A stretch of DNA of 64,000 nucleotides from Bacteroidia bacterium (GTDB lineage Bacteria; Bacteroidota; Bacteroidia; Cytophagales; Cyclobacteriaceae). Shown one piece after another: positions 49,551-58,722 of this stretch. How positions within the stretch are numbered: position 1 is the stretch's first letter; each line of letters begins with the position of its first letter. The stretch is taken from NCBI GenBank assembly GCA_030432655.1, contig JAUILA010000010.1, positions 110,441 through 174,440 on the forward strand, given 5' to 3'. Both the position numbers and the translations under genes were made by a program. Below the pieces are notes generated by a model. The model did not search any database, was not told where the DNA came from, and saw nothing but the letters and a program-made list of their open reading frames with translations.

Positions 49551-51191
49551 TCAGGTTTTTACAAACTGCAGGTTCCGGACCCGCCCGTTCCCCAGAAGAA
49601 ATCCTGTCACCTTGTTTCCTTTTTTCTCAAATCTTACCAGGTCCAGCCACCATTTGTCCGTACCGAAAATGGACCCGCCTACATACAGCATCTCCGCTTT
49701 TCCACTCCGGGCATGTTTCATGAAAAGCTTCCCATCCTCCACAATCACGTCATAATACGTCTTTGTTTCCTCATTATAATATGTGCCGGTAAAGGCCTCC
49801 ATCTGCTTCAGTTCCAGCTTTTTTGTTCCGTCCAGCCGGTACAGCCGCAGGGTTTCTCCTGGCAATTTCAGCCGGAGATAAGGCTTCGTTTTATCAAATT
49901 CAAGGAATATCCAGGCATCACGAATATAGGCACTATAGTAATCCGGACTATGCGCATCCAGCGGGTACTTTCCAAAGGGCGTATCAATTACAAAAGCGGG
50001 ATCGGTAGCGATCAGCGATACTTTAAACTGGGCGTTCAGCCCATAGGTACCTGCATAGTCGCTGTATGCTGACGGATTTACGGTGATCACCTCCGGTCTT
50101 GCCTTTTCCTCCGCGGTCTCCCGTTCCTCCAGCAGCACTTCCCGGATTTTGCCAAGAGCGGCCTGATCCATATTTCCCGCATTTGACAGAAGTATAAACC
50201 CTGAACTGTCTTCCGGGTACCATTCAATCATCGTCCGGAATCCGGCATCCGACCCTCCATGCCCTACCGCGGGATGTCCGCGTACCAGGCTGTTCGACTG
50301 ACCAAGCCCATAATCAATGTATTCTCCCGAATTGAGCCGGCTCCTGGCAGAAAGTTTCTTAATCAATTCTTCACCACCCAGTTCATAGGTAAACATGTTG
50401 TTCATCCACAGCGAAAGGTCTTCCACCGTGGTAAACAGGCTTGTCGCCCCGTCGTTTGCATAACTCAGAACACTTTTCTTGTAACCTATTCCATCCCTGA
50501 AATAGGAATACGCCCTTCCCGGCACAATCATCTGGTGATCATCATGAACATGCGTATCATGCATACCCAAAGGCGTGAAAACATTCTCCTGCATGTAGTC
50601 ATCAAAGTCCATCCCTGACACACGCTCGACAATCCTTGCCAGCAAAAAATACCCTGAATTGCTGTAGAAGTATTCGTCTCCCGGACTGAAATTCAATTCC
50701 CGCTGTCCCTGCAGCAGCGTAAAAATCTGTTCTTTGGTAATGACATCATCAAGCCGCCAGCCGGCAATGGCGAGCAGGCTCCATTGATCCCTTAATCCGC
50801 TGGTATGACTCATCAAATGCCGTATGGTAATGGTTTCGCCGAAATCATGGATCTCCGGCACGTATTCCCGAATATCATCCTCGATGCTCAGCTTGCCTTC
50901 TTTTTCCAGCAGGAGAATGGCAAACGAGGTGAACTGCTTCGATATAGATGCCACATGAAAAACGGTGCCAGGCTGAATTGGAATGTCGTATTCGAGGTTG
51001 GCCAGACCAAAGCCTTTCTTGTAGACCAGCTGTCCGCCCTGGTAAATGCCCACGGCAGCCCCTGGCGTATTATTCCCCGCAAAGGACAGGAAGGCACTGT
51101 CAATGGCTTTCAGCTTGTAGGTGAAATCGCCGGACTGTCCGAAGGACAAGGTGGAAATGATCAGGAGAATACTTAACAGGTAGATTTTCAT
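49551..51191 (-). CDS. Serine hydrolase, class C beta-lactamase-related
   Basis: The 546-residue protein has a signal peptide (ILLIISTLSFGQ). The beta-lactamase/transpeptidase fold shows SxxK as SISK (82-85), YxN as YSN (176-178) and HGG in VGHGGSDAG (near 312), the usual replacement of KTG. The last 180 residues form a lipocalin-like C-terminal domain (SDYAGTYGLNAQFKVSLI, GTYYNEETKTYYDVIVEDG), as in esterase EstB-like or D-aminopeptidase relatives. It is periplasmic or outer surface. Substrate is unknown; not evidence of antibiotic resistance by itself. Confidence 0.93.
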   Translation of the reverse strand: MKIYLLSILLIISTLSFGQSGDFTYKLKAIDSAFLSFAGNNTPGAAVGIYQGGQLVYKKGFGLANLEYDIPIQPGTVFHVASISKQFTSFAILLLEKEGKLSIEDDIREYVPEIHDFGETITIRHLMSHTSGLRDQWSLLAIAGWRLDDVITKEQIFTLLQGQRELNFSPGDEYFYSNSGYFLLARIVERVSGMDFDDYMQENVFTPLGMHDTHVHDDHQMIVPGRAYSYFRDGIGYKKSVLSYANDGATSLFTTVEDLSLWMNNMFTYELGGEELIKKLSARSRLNSGEYIDYGLGQSNSLVRGHPAVGHGGSDAGFRTMIEWYPEDSSGFILLSNAGNMDQAALGKIREVLLEERETAEEKARPEVITVNPSAYSDYAGTYGLNAQFKVSLIATDPAFVIDTPFGKYPLDAHSPDYYSAYIRDAWIFLEFDKTKPYLRLKLPGETLRLYRLDGTKKLELKQMEAFTGTYYNEETKTYYDVIVEDGKLFMKHARSGKAEMLYVGGSIFGTDKWWLDLVRFEKKGNKVTGFLLGNGRVRNLQFVKT

Positions 51192-51337
51192 GATTTAAGG
51201 GTTGAGTAGTAACTTGCCGCTGGGGAATTATCAGCAAAATACTTAAAATACTAACATGAAACCTGAATAACACTGCCTTCGTAAGCCCATGCTCTTAAAG
51301 GGTCTGAGCGTGAGCTGCAGGACTTATCTGCGGGAAA

Positions 51338-51790
51338 TTAATCCTCCTTATTCAGTATCACCAGTAGTTTAAACAACGTCCGCTGGAATCGGCTCAACTC
51401 CTGTTCGTTGATACTGCTGTCATTAAATGATTCTACTATCCTCCCCGGAATTTCCTTCGCCTCATCTTTCAAAGCATCGCCGGCACGCGTCAGGGATATC
51501 ATGACTGATCGTTCATCAGTTTTCGAACGCACCCGCCTGATAAGCTTTTTCTGCTCCAGTCGCTTAAGCAATGGCGTCAGCGTGTTTGATTCCAGGTACA
51601 GCCTCTCCCCGATCTCCTTTACATGCTGATGACCATGCTGCCAGAGCGTTAGCATCACCAGGTATTGCGGATAGGTAATCCCCAGTTCTTCCAGGTAGGG
51701 AGCATATATCTTTGTCGTAAGCCGGGACGCTGCATACAACGGAAAACAAAGTTGATTCTCCAGGTAGAGCTCAGGTGCCTCCTCTTTCAT
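51338..51790 (-). CDS. ohrR: MarR-family organic peroxide regulator OhrR
   Basis: The 150-residue protein has the OhrR N-terminus LENQLCFPLYAASR with the redox-sensing cysteine at residue 15, the same position as in Bacillus OhrR, and the winged-helix block VKEIGERLYLESNTLTPLLKRL followed by VRSKTDERSVMISLT. Oxidation of the cysteine by organic hydroperoxides releases DNA. It lies 2 bases after the peroxidase gene and so probably represses its own operon (DoxX, peroxidase, OhrR). Confidence 0.9.
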   Translation of the reverse strand: MKEEAPELYLENQLCFPLYAASRLTTKIYAPYLEELGITYPQYLVMLTLWQHGHQHVKEIGERLYLESNTLTPLLKRLEQKKLIRRVRSKTDERSVMISLTRAGDALKDEAKEIPGRIVESFNDSSINEQELSRFQRTLFKLLVILNKED

Positions 51791-51792
51791 GA

Positions 51793-52278
51793 TCAGATGA
51801 TTTTTTCAATATCCTTTTCCAGCTTCCCCGGGGTGGTGGTCGGCGCGTATCGCTTCACTGGCCTTCCGTTTTTGTCCACCAGGAATTTGGTAAAATTCCA
51901 CTTGATACCCCTGCCCAGCAAGCCACCGGAAAGCCTTGACTTTAAAAACTTAAAAACCGGATGAGCATTTTTTCCATTGACCTCAATTTTTTCAAACATG
52001 TCAAAGCTCACGCCATAATTCACCTGGCAAAATTCTTCAATCTCGGAAGAGCTTCCTTTTTCCTGCTTCCCGAACTGGTTGCACGGAAATCCAAGGACCA
52101 TGAACCCCTGGTCTTTGTACTTCTGATACAACTTTTCCAGCCCTTCGTATTGTGGGGTTAGTCCACACTGACTTGCCGTGTTGACCACCACGATGGTTTT
52201 TCCCCGGTATTCCTCCAGGCTAACTTTTTCGCCGTTCAACCTGGCGGCTTCTATATCGTAAAATGATCCGTTATCCAT
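51793..52278 (-). CDS. Glutathione peroxidase family (thioredoxin-dependent, Cys type)
   Basis: The 161-residue protein has the peroxidatic cysteine in NTASQCGLTPQYEGLEKLY (Cys38), FPCNQFGKQE with the second conserved cysteine block, and the WNFTKFLVD tetrad region (Trp and Asn). Bacterial members with cysteine instead of selenocysteine and a resolving cysteine usually use thioredoxin. It reduces organic and lipid hydroperoxides. The gene is flanked by ohrR (2 bases) and doxX (2 bases). Confidence 0.95.
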   Translation of the reverse strand: MDNGSFYDIEAARLNGEKVSLEEYRGKTIVVVNTASQCGLTPQYEGLEKLYQKYKDQGFMVLGFPCNQFGKQEKGSSSEIEEFCQVNYGVSFDMFEKIEVNGKNAHPVFKFLKSRLSGGLLGRGIKWNFTKFLVDKNGRPVKRYAPTTTPGKLEKDIEKII

Positions 52279-52280
52279 AA

Positions 52281-52706
52281 TTAGTTTTCTTTAATTCGTT
52301 TAATCAAATATTTCAATGCGCCCGTCGACCATAATGCCCAGAGTATCAATACAGGCTGAAAGAACAGGCGAATCAGCCGTTTCCGGTCCGTATCCAATCC
52401 GAATGCGCTGATCTCATTAGTGTATTGCGAAATGTTTCCCGGAAAGATGAGGACGTAAAAGATTGCCAGGGCTAATCCCACTTTTACTTTGTGTTTCCAG
52501 AGAAAAATCATCGCCAGTCCCAGCGCAATCTCCACCACCCCTGAAGATATCACGACAAAATCCATAAACTCAGGACTGTCCGGAAGCCACCTGGGTACCT
52601 GTGCCTGGAATTCCTGACGCTGAAAGGTCAGATGACCAATTCCTGCCATGACCATGAATGCTCCGAGCAGCACCTGCATTATCTTTTGAAACAAATTCGT
52701 TTTCAT
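52281..52706 (-). CDS. DoxX-family membrane protein
   Basis: The 141-residue protein has four membrane segments and the DoxX pattern: IMQVLLGAFMVMAGIGHLTF, WLPDSPEFMDFVVISSGVVE, IALGLAMIFLWKHKVKVGL and FQPVLILWALWSTG. The function of DoxX proteins is not settled; some take part in membrane redox and thiol stress with peroxidases. Here it heads an operon with a glutathione peroxidase and OhrR, which supports a peroxide-stress role. Confidence 0.88.
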   Translation of the reverse strand: MKTNLFQKIMQVLLGAFMVMAGIGHLTFQRQEFQAQVPRWLPDSPEFMDFVVISSGVVEIALGLAMIFLWKHKVKVGLALAIFYVLIFPGNISQYTNEISAFGLDTDRKRLIRLFFQPVLILWALWSTGALKYLIKRIKEN

Positions 52707-52734
52707 ATCGACATTGATTTAATCGTGCGCGATG

Positions 52735-52762
52735 TAAATATAAAAACAAATGGTCGCACAAA
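52735..52762 (-). promoter_or_regulatory. Possible promoter of the doxX-gpx-ohrR operon
   Basis: On the minus strand TTTG (52759-52762) is followed after 16 bases by TATATTTA (52735-52742), 7 of 8 matches to TAnnTTTG. It lies about 29 bases before the doxX start. No clear OhrR inverted repeat is visible. Confidence 0.35.
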
Positions 52763-52779
52763 AAAACTTTGACGCCGTG

Positions 52780-54351
52780 CTAGTAATAATTTGTATACCA
52801 GGCATGATACATACTGTCCATCCGATGAATAATGGCGTCATTCTCCCGCGAAAGGTCATTGATTTCTGTTGGATCATTCTCCAGATCATACAAATGCCAA
52901 TCCGTATTTCTTGAATTCCGTACAATTTTCCAATTTCCCAACCGCATTGCCTGGCTCCCACGCCACTCCCAGAACAGCGGATTCTGACGCCCGTTCACAG
53001 AAGGATCATTTGCCGTAAATACGGGCACCAGGCTCTCACCTCGCAACGGGGTTATCACCTCACCCCGAAAATTCTCCGGATACGAAGAACCGGCTACTTC
53101 GACCAGGGTTGCCATCACATCAATAAAGTGTCCCGGGTAACTGGTGAACGAATGAGGAGCGATATGTCCGGGCCATGAGGCGATTAGCGGTGTATTGATA
53201 CCACCTTCATAACTGTGATTCTTATAATACCGGAATGGTGTATTGGACACATTCGCCCAGTTTTCACCAAGGGATACCCATCTTGCCATACTACCGATCG
53301 GTGCGTTGTCGTCATCGTCATTCAACTGCACAACTTCGCGGGAAGCCCCATTATCGGATACAAACAGAATTAGTGTATTTTCTGTATAATTCAACGAATC
53401 CAGCCGTTCCATGATACGCCCGATATTCTGATCAAGCCGATCGATCATTGCGGCATACACCTCCATGACCCTGGCTTCGTATGCCTGCTCGCGAGTGCTC
53501 AGGCTGTCCCACGGAACAAAATCCGGCCTGGATAATGTGTGACTTTCATCAAGCAGACCCATGGCAAGTTGCTTCTCATATCGGGCCTGCCGAATTTCTT
53601 CGTAACCAGCAGTATATTTTCCTTCATATTTCCGGATATCCTCTGGCCAGGCCATGAGTGGATCGTGGGGCGCGGTATACGCGAGGTAAATAAAAAATGG
53701 TTTGTCGTGTTCCTTACTCTCATCCAGATACTGCAAGGCGTAATTGGTGTAATAATCGGTAGAATAAAAATCCTTTTGAGGCGGTGTATATGGGTTCATG
53801 ACCGAATCATCGATAGCCCAGCTCCTGTCAGCACGTTTCCGTGCCGGTGCCGGTTCGCCGGGCCGTTGCAGGCCGGGATTAAAATGATTGGCGGCTCCAT
53901 CCTTTAACCCATAATAGCGGTCAAACCCACGGTCATATGGATTTTCCAGGCCGTGGTGCTTACCCGACCAGTATGTTCCGTACCCGGTTGACCGAAGCAC
54001 TTCACCCAGGGTGACTGCATTCCTTATCGGATGTGTAAATGTCTGATGATAGCCACAATCCTGCGCATAGACCCCGGTCAGTAAGGCAGCCCGGGAGGGA
54101 AAACACTTAGCTGTATTGTAGAAATTCCGGAAACGCATGCCATTGCGGGCAAGCTGGTCAATATTAGGCGTATTGATCTCGCTGCCATAACAACCAAGGT
54201 CAGAATAGCCCATGTCATCGACGGAGATCAGCAGGATATTGGGGCGCTTTTGGCTGCTGTCCGCCGTAGAAGGACGGTCCGAACAGCCAGTCAGCAACCC
54301 TCCTGCCATACTGGTTACGAGGAGCCAATGCAGTATCCGTTTCATCTGCAT
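52780..54351 (-). CDS. Sulfatase, lipoprotein type
   Basis: The 523-residue protein has lipobox LTGC (Cys23). The sulfatase motif is CFPSRAALLTG (83-93), a CxPSR type I site whose cysteine would be converted to formylglycine. Metal-site residues are visible in ISVDDMGYSDLGCYG and in FVSDNGASREV; HHGLENPYDRGFDRYYG and PFFIYLAYTAPHDPLMAWPE fit the family. It removes sulfate esters, probably from polysaccharides outside the cell. It may act on the same sulfated glycans the organism makes or meets. It stands alone, not in a polysaccharide utilisation cluster. Confidence 0.95.
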   Translation of the reverse strand: MQMKRILHWLLVTSMAGGLLTGCSDRPSTADSSQKRPNILLISVDDMGYSDLGCYGSEINTPNIDQLARNGMRFRNFYNTAKCFPSRAALLTGVYAQDCGYHQTFTHPIRNAVTLGEVLRSTGYGTYWSGKHHGLENPYDRGFDRYYGLKDGAANHFNPGLQRPGEPAPARKRADRSWAIDDSVMNPYTPPQKDFYSTDYYTNYALQYLDESKEHDKPFFIYLAYTAPHDPLMAWPEDIRKYEGKYTAGYEEIRQARYEKQLAMGLLDESHTLSRPDFVPWDSLSTREQAYEARVMEVYAAMIDRLDQNIGRIMERLDSLNYTENTLILFVSDNGASREVVQLNDDDDNAPIGSMARWVSLGENWANVSNTPFRYYKNHSYEGGINTPLIASWPGHIAPHSFTSYPGHFIDVMATLVEVAGSSYPENFRGEVITPLRGESLVPVFTANDPSVNGRQNPLFWEWRGSQAMRLGNWKIVRNSRNTDWHLYDLENDPTEINDLSRENDAIIHRMDSMYHAWYTNYY

Positions 54352-54462
54352 AAAATACTATAATAATTCATCATCCACTATCGGAGGATATAAATGTATG
54401 GCGTTGAACATCCTGTCTTTATCGCTGTTCCTTGATTAACCAATAAATGTAATTCAGCTGCT

Positions 54463-55458
54463 ATGAACAATACCATTCTCCTTAACAACCGACCGGAAGG
54501 CAAGCCAGAAGAGTCCGACTTTAAATTTGCAGAGCAAGAACCGGGAAGCCCCGAAGAGGGTGAAATCCTGGTCGAACTGGAATACGTATCCGTAGATCCC
54601 TATTTACGCGGGAGAATGAGCGATGCCAAATCCTACATTCCTCCGTTCGAACTCAACAAGCCTATCGTTTCGGGATGCGTCGCGAAAGTAGTGGAATCAA
54701 AAAATGAAAAATTTAACATAGGCGATCATGTTTCAGGATTGATGAAATGGCAGCTGAAGCAGGTCCATTCGGGCAAAGGACTGCAAAAAGTTGATCCTGA
54801 CCAGGCACCGCTCTCCGCCTACCTGGGTATTCTCGGGCTTACCGGGCTGACAGCCTACACCGGCCTGATGGAAATCGGTAAACCGGAATCCGGTGAGACC
54901 ATGGTGGTCTCCGGAGCCGCCGGTGCCGTGGGAAGTGTGGTCGGACAAATCGGCAAAATCCTTGGATTACGGGTTATTGGCATTGCGGGGACCGACGAGA
55001 AAATTGACATATTGAAAGACAAATTCGCTTTTGATGAGGGCATCAACTACAAAACCACTGGCAATATGAAGAAGGCAATCGCCGAAGCCTGCCCGGACGG
55101 AGTGGATATTTATTTTGATAATGTGGGCGGCGAGATTTCAGATGCCATTTTATTCTCCATTAATAAATTTGCCCGGATCATCGTCTGCGGGGCTATTTCG
55201 GTTTACAACGAGACATCTCTTCCTAAAGGGCTGAGCGTTCAGCCTTTCCTGGTTCGAAACAGTGCGTTAATGCAGGGCTTTATCGTGTCGAATTATGAAG
55301 ATAAATTCCCGGTCGCCATTCAACAGCTTGCCAGCTGGCTGCAGGAAGGAAAACTGACATATGAAGAAACTATCGTCGAGGGGTTTGAGAATATTCCGCA
55401 GGCATTCCTGGACCTCTTTGAAGGGAAAAACAAAGGCAAAATGGTAGTGAAAATCTGA
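54463..55458 (+). CDS. NADP-dependent zinc-free MDR oxidoreductase (CurA / leukotriene B4 dehydrogenase type)
   Basis: The 331-residue protein is a medium-chain dehydrogenase/reductase of the CurA/YncB group. It reads VDPYLRGRMSDAKSYIPPFE near the N-terminus, TGLTAYTGLMEIGKPESGE, the cofactor loop VSGAAGAVGSVVGQIGKILG and DIYFDNVGGEISDAILF. Zinc-binding cysteines are absent. It reduces alpha,beta-unsaturated ketones or aldehydes using NADPH. It is a single gene, divergent from the sulfatase. Confidence 0.94.
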   Translation: MNNTILLNNRPEGKPEESDFKFAEQEPGSPEEGEILVELEYVSVDPYLRGRMSDAKSYIPPFELNKPIVSGCVAKVVESKNEKFNIGDHVSGLMKWQLKQVHSGKGLQKVDPDQAPLSAYLGILGLTGLTAYTGLMEIGKPESGETMVVSGAAGAVGSVVGQIGKILGLRVIGIAGTDEKIDILKDKFAFDEGINYKTTGNMKKAIAEACPDGVDIYFDNVGGEISDAILFSINKFARIIVCGAISVYNETSLPKGLSVQPFLVRNSALMQGFIVSNYEDKFPVAIQQLASWLQEGKLTYEETIVEGFENIPQAFLDLFEGKNKGKMVVKI

Positions 55459-55570
55459 AGCCTCAGGTCGCGACTCATCAGAACTTCTGGTGTTATGAAG
55501 GTGCCATTTCCCAGTCCTGCGCAGGTGGCATTTAATTTGCTTTGAATTGATCAATCAAACGCTACCGCTC

Positions 55571-56020
55571 ATGAATTCGCCAGGTCTCCGGAGAAACCGT
55601 CTAATACTTATCACCTTCTTTCTTATGTTGTCCGCATCACTCCCCTGCATCTCCCAGGTATATGTGGAAGGTGTAAATATTAATGACCTGCCCGTAACAT
55701 TCGTTCATCTCAACCCGGGTCCCGGCCCCTGGCTTGATACCCGGGTATATGTCAGGGCAAACTACGGACAGGTGGAGCCTGGGTTGAAAAATTTCTGGAT
55801 TACTGATGAATACGGTAAGCGGGTTCTTTTTAACAGCGAGGTGGATGCGTTAAACCATATGGCTTCCAATGGCTGGAAATACCTGGAATCCATGATATTG
55901 CCGGATGAAGATTTTACCGAGAAGATCTATGTTTTTGAGCGAATACCCGATGAAGAGAAATTAGTTAGTAAAGTACGAGGAAGTATTACGCACAAATGTT
56001 TTGGGTTTATCAAGGAGTGA
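55571..56020 (+). CDS. Secreted hypothetical protein
   Basis: From MNSPGLRRNRLILIT (55571) the protein has 149 residues with a signal peptide ending near PCISQ. The body reads VYVEGVNINDLPVTFVHLNP, then WLDTRVYVRANYGQVEPG and DALNHMASNGWKYLES, and ends with a KVRGSITHKCFGFIKE tail. It resembles small Bacteroidota proteins that pair a beta-strand region with a DUF4177-like MASNGWKY helix, but I cannot name a family. An earlier ATG (55547) is also possible. Confidence 0.7.
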   Translation: MNSPGLRRNRLILITFFLMLSASLPCISQVYVEGVNINDLPVTFVHLNPGPGPWLDTRVYVRANYGQVEPGLKNFWITDEYGKRVLFNSEVDALNHMASNGWKYLESMILPDEDFTEKIYVFERIPDEEKLVSKVRGSITHKCFGFIKE

Positions 56021-56035
56021 GACACCCGGTAATGT

Positions 56036-56275
56036 TCAATCCGAATCCGGCAGCTCTTCAAACTCCCTGCGCTTTTCATCCATCCATCGTTGCATGGCGA
56101 CCTGGTCGCGCATGAGTACACGCATTTCCTGCATCGCTTTCCGGTGGGCCTCATCACCCTGAATCAGCATCTCCTGGGCATGGCGCTGGCTCTTCCGGGC
56201 CATTTCTTCAAAATTCTCCGCTTCAAAAACTTCGTCACAAGCCCCGCCCAGCTGTTTACACGTCATTGATTTCAT
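56036..56275 (-). CDS. DUF1059-like small protein
   Basis: The 79-residue protein begins MKSMTCKQLGGACDEVFEAE, close to the DUF1059 pattern C..LGG.CD..F.A.(T/N)FEE, followed by a long helix (ARKSQRHAQEMLIQGDEAHR) and an acidic C-terminus. These proteins may bind metal through the cysteines and histidine. It overlaps the start of the VOC gene's stop codon by 4 bases (56272-56275), so both are co-translated. Confidence 0.75.
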   Translation of the reverse strand: MKSMTCKQLGGACDEVFEAENFEEMARKSQRHAQEMLIQGDEAHRKAMQEMRVLMRDQVAMQRWMDEKRREFEELPDSD

Positions 56276-56691
56276 ACATCTTCATTTTTCCCTGGCAAAT
56301 CAGTACTGACCTGGGTCCCGATCGACCAGTGGTTTCCATCCGCATCTGTAAACGACCCCCTGCGGTCCGGATCACCTTCCCGCTCCCTGGGACGCTCCAC
56401 CACTTCGCACCCGGCACTAATGGCCTTTTCGAAAGTGGCATCCACATCAGGCACATAAACATGCATGATCACCCTGGCCGGCGGATACTCTTCGGTAGCC
56501 TCACTAAACATAATCACCGAATCGTCGATCATCAGTTCGCCATGCATAATACTGCCGTCCGGCCGGTCATAGCGCCGGAGTACTTCGGAATTAAAAATCT
56601 TGTTCATCAGCTCAGCAAAGTGCTCCGCGTCCTTCACGATAAAATAGGGAGAAGCTGAATTATAATTCGCGGGTTTATAGGATTGTTTCAT
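56272..56691 (-). CDS. VOC-family (glyoxalase/PhnB-like) protein
   Basis: The 139-residue protein matches the PhnB-like VOC group: ASPYFIVKDAEHFAELMNKI, HGELMIDDSVIMFSEATEEY and ARVIMHVYVPDVDATFEKAI, then ERPREREGDPDRRGSFTDAD and GNHWSIGTQ. Two beta-alpha-beta-beta-beta units form the metal site. Biochemical role is not known. It is the first gene of a two-gene unit with the DUF1059-like gene. Confidence 0.9.
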   Translation of the reverse strand: MKQSYKPANYNSASPYFIVKDAEHFAELMNKIFNSEVLRRYDRPDGSIMHGELMIDDSVIMFSEATEEYPPARVIMHVYVPDVDATFEKAISAGCEVVERPREREGDPDRRGSFTDADGNHWSIGTQVSTDLPGKNEDV

Positions 56692-57001
56692 AGATAGTAG
56701 ATTGATACCTGATGGCTTTTTCAGGACTTAACCAACGACTCAGGCCATTGTTACCATACAAAATATGGAAGATACACATCTTTCATTTAATAAGCGGGTT
56801 AGCTGGTTGTATCAATTTTTGGAATCCTGACCAATCACCTTGATTACAATCAATGGGGATCATGACGCCGGTCAGTTCCTGCCGTTTCTTTCACATTTAA
56901 TTTTGTTACAGATCAAAAACGATATCGGATTTGATCCTCATACAATCAGCGCCATACCCCTCCATGGCACGTATGAAACTTTCCACATAAACTGAACAGC
57001 A
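56692..57001 (+). promoter_or_regulatory. Intergenic region with a probable pckA promoter
   Basis: No gene in this 310-base gap between divergent genes. TAATTTTG at 56899-56906 is an exact TAnnTTTG -7 box, about 95 bases before the pckA start. A clear -33 TTTG is missing (TTCC at the expected spot). The long leader could hold regulation; I see no stable riboswitch-like fold. Confidence 0.4.
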
Positions 57002-58633
57002 ATGGTACAGGAACTTGTAAAAACCAATTATGATTTAACGAAGTATGGCATTCAGGATGCCAATGTGCACTGGAACCTGCCCCCGGAGGAACTGCAACAA
57101 ATTACCGTGGACAAAGGCATGGGAACCGAAACGGACAACGGTACACTGGTGATCAGTACCGGAAAATTTACCGGACGTTCACCACAGGACCGTTTTATTG
57201 TGAAGGACTGGTATACCAAGGACCGTATCTGGTGGGGACGGATCAACAAACCGATCAGCCCGGAGAATTTCAATAAGCTGTACGAAGAAGTGGTGAATTA
57301 CCTGTCAGGCAAGGAAATTTACGCACGTGACGGCTACGTTTGCGCCGATCCGGAATACCGGATGAATGTACGGACCGTCACTGAATACCCCTGGTCCAAC
57401 CTGTTTATCAGCAACATGTTCCTGCGGTGCTGCGAGGATCAGCTGGATAAATTCGAGGAGGACTGGCTGGTGCTGTGTGCGCCCGGGTACGAAGCCCCGG
57501 ATCCGGCGGCGGTCGGACTCCGCCAGGGTAATTTTTCCATTCTGAATTTTACCAGGAAGATTGCACTGGTAGCAGGCTCGGCCTATACTGGTGAGATGAA
57601 GAAAGGGATTTTTACCGCACTCAACCTGATCCTGCCTACGGAAAAGAACATTCTCCCGATGCACTGCTCGGCGAATGTTGGTGAGCAGGGCGACACTGCC
57701 ATATTCTTTGGACTTTCAGGCACCGGAAAGACCACGCTGTCGGCGGATCCGTCCAGAAGGCTGATCGGAGATGACGAACATGGCTGGACCATGGAGAATA
57801 CGATCTTCAACTTTGAGGGAGGATGCTACGCCAAGGTCATCGACCTTACCGAGGAAAAAGAGCCGGACATCTACCGGGCCATCAGGCCGGGGGCTTTGCT
57901 GGAGAATGTGGTGCTGGAAGAAGGAACCGGAAAAGTGGATTTCGCAGACAGCAGCGTTACCCAAAATACGAGGGTGAGCTATCCGATCGATCATATCGCG
58001 AATATTCAAAGTCCGTCGTACGCCAAAAATCCGACTAATATTTTCTTCCTGACCTGTGATGCGTTTGGCGTCCTACCACCGGTGTCCAAACTGACCCCCG
58101 GACAGGCTGCCTACCATTTCATCTCAGGATACACCGCCAAGGTGGCCGGAACAGAGGCAGGAATCAATGAACCCGTTCCGTCGTTCTCGGCGTGCTTTGG
58201 CGAACCATTCATGCCGCTGCATCCGACTGCTTATGCAGAGATGCTGAGCGAAAAAATGCAGGAAGCTGGTGTAAATGTCTGGCTCATTAATACCGGCTGG
58301 AGCGGCGGACCGTATGGTACAGGCTCCCGGATCAGTCTGAAGAACACCCGGGCGATGATCAGCGCCATTCTTAACCGTGAACTGGAGAAGGTGGAATTCC
58401 ATCAGCATCCGATATTCGGACTGTTCATGCCGAAGACTTGTCCGAATGTACCACAGGAAATACTGGATCCGATGAATACCTGGGATGATCATGGAGAATA
58501 TGTGAGCAAAGCGATTCAGCTGGCCCACTCCTTCCATCTGAATTTTGAAAAATTCGCTTCCCAGGCATCTGACTCGATCATAAGTGGCGGACCACTGATC
58601 GATACTCATCATACATTGTCAGAGCATATTTGA
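57002..58633 (+). CDS. pckA: Phosphoenolpyruvate carboxykinase (ATP)
   Basis: The 543-residue protein is complete. It has FTGRSPQDRFIV (substrate loop), the kinase-1a P-loop GLSGTGKT (237-244), kinase-2 LIGDDEHGW, and MHCSANVG with metal-site residues. The C-terminal lid and adenine region read INTGWSGGPYGTGSRISLK. It converts oxaloacetate and ATP to PEP, the first step of gluconeogenesis. The following SLC13 transporter, with C4-dicarboxylate relatives, may supply its pathway. A strong hairpin separates the two genes. Confidence 0.97.
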   Translation: MVQELVKTNYDLTKYGIQDANVHWNLPPEELQQITVDKGMGTETDNGTLVISTGKFTGRSPQDRFIVKDWYTKDRIWWGRINKPISPENFNKLYEEVVNYLSGKEIYARDGYVCADPEYRMNVRTVTEYPWSNLFISNMFLRCCEDQLDKFEEDWLVLCAPGYEAPDPAAVGLRQGNFSILNFTRKIALVAGSAYTGEMKKGIFTALNLILPTEKNILPMHCSANVGEQGDTAIFFGLSGTGKTTLSADPSRRLIGDDEHGWTMENTIFNFEGGCYAKVIDLTEEKEPDIYRAIRPGALLENVVLEEGTGKVDFADSSVTQNTRVSYPIDHIANIQSPSYAKNPTNIFFLTCDAFGVLPPVSKLTPGQAAYHFISGYTAKVAGTEAGINEPVPSFSACFGEPFMPLHPTAYAEMLSEKMQEAGVNVWLINTGWSGGPYGTGSRISLKNTRAMISAILNRELEKVEFHQHPIFGLFMPKTCPNVPQEILDPMNTWDDHGEYVSKAIQLAHSFHLNFEKFASQASDSIISGGPLIDTHHTLSEHI

Positions 58634-58655
58634 GAGTTGCTTTGTAGTTGACCAT

Positions 58656-58695
58656 ACATTCTGATAGCCGGGTATCTGACCGGCTATCAGAATGT
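58656..58695. other. Perfect 16-bp stem hairpin between pckA and the SLC13 gene
   Basis: ACATTCTGATAGCCGG pairs exactly with CCGGCTATCAGAATGT around an 8-base loop. No T-run follows on the plus strand, so it may be a transcript-end stabiliser, a Rho-independent terminator without U-tract, or an operator for the transporter whose start lies 27 bases later. Confidence 0.75.
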
Positions 58696-58722
58696 TAAAC
58701 AGCCAGGCAAGGCTGGCAAACC

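Noticed and set aside
49551..51191. Antibiotic-resistance beta-lactamase
   Set aside because: The class C-like motifs with HGG and a lipocalin-like tail fit esterase/peptidase relatives, not true AmpC enzymes.
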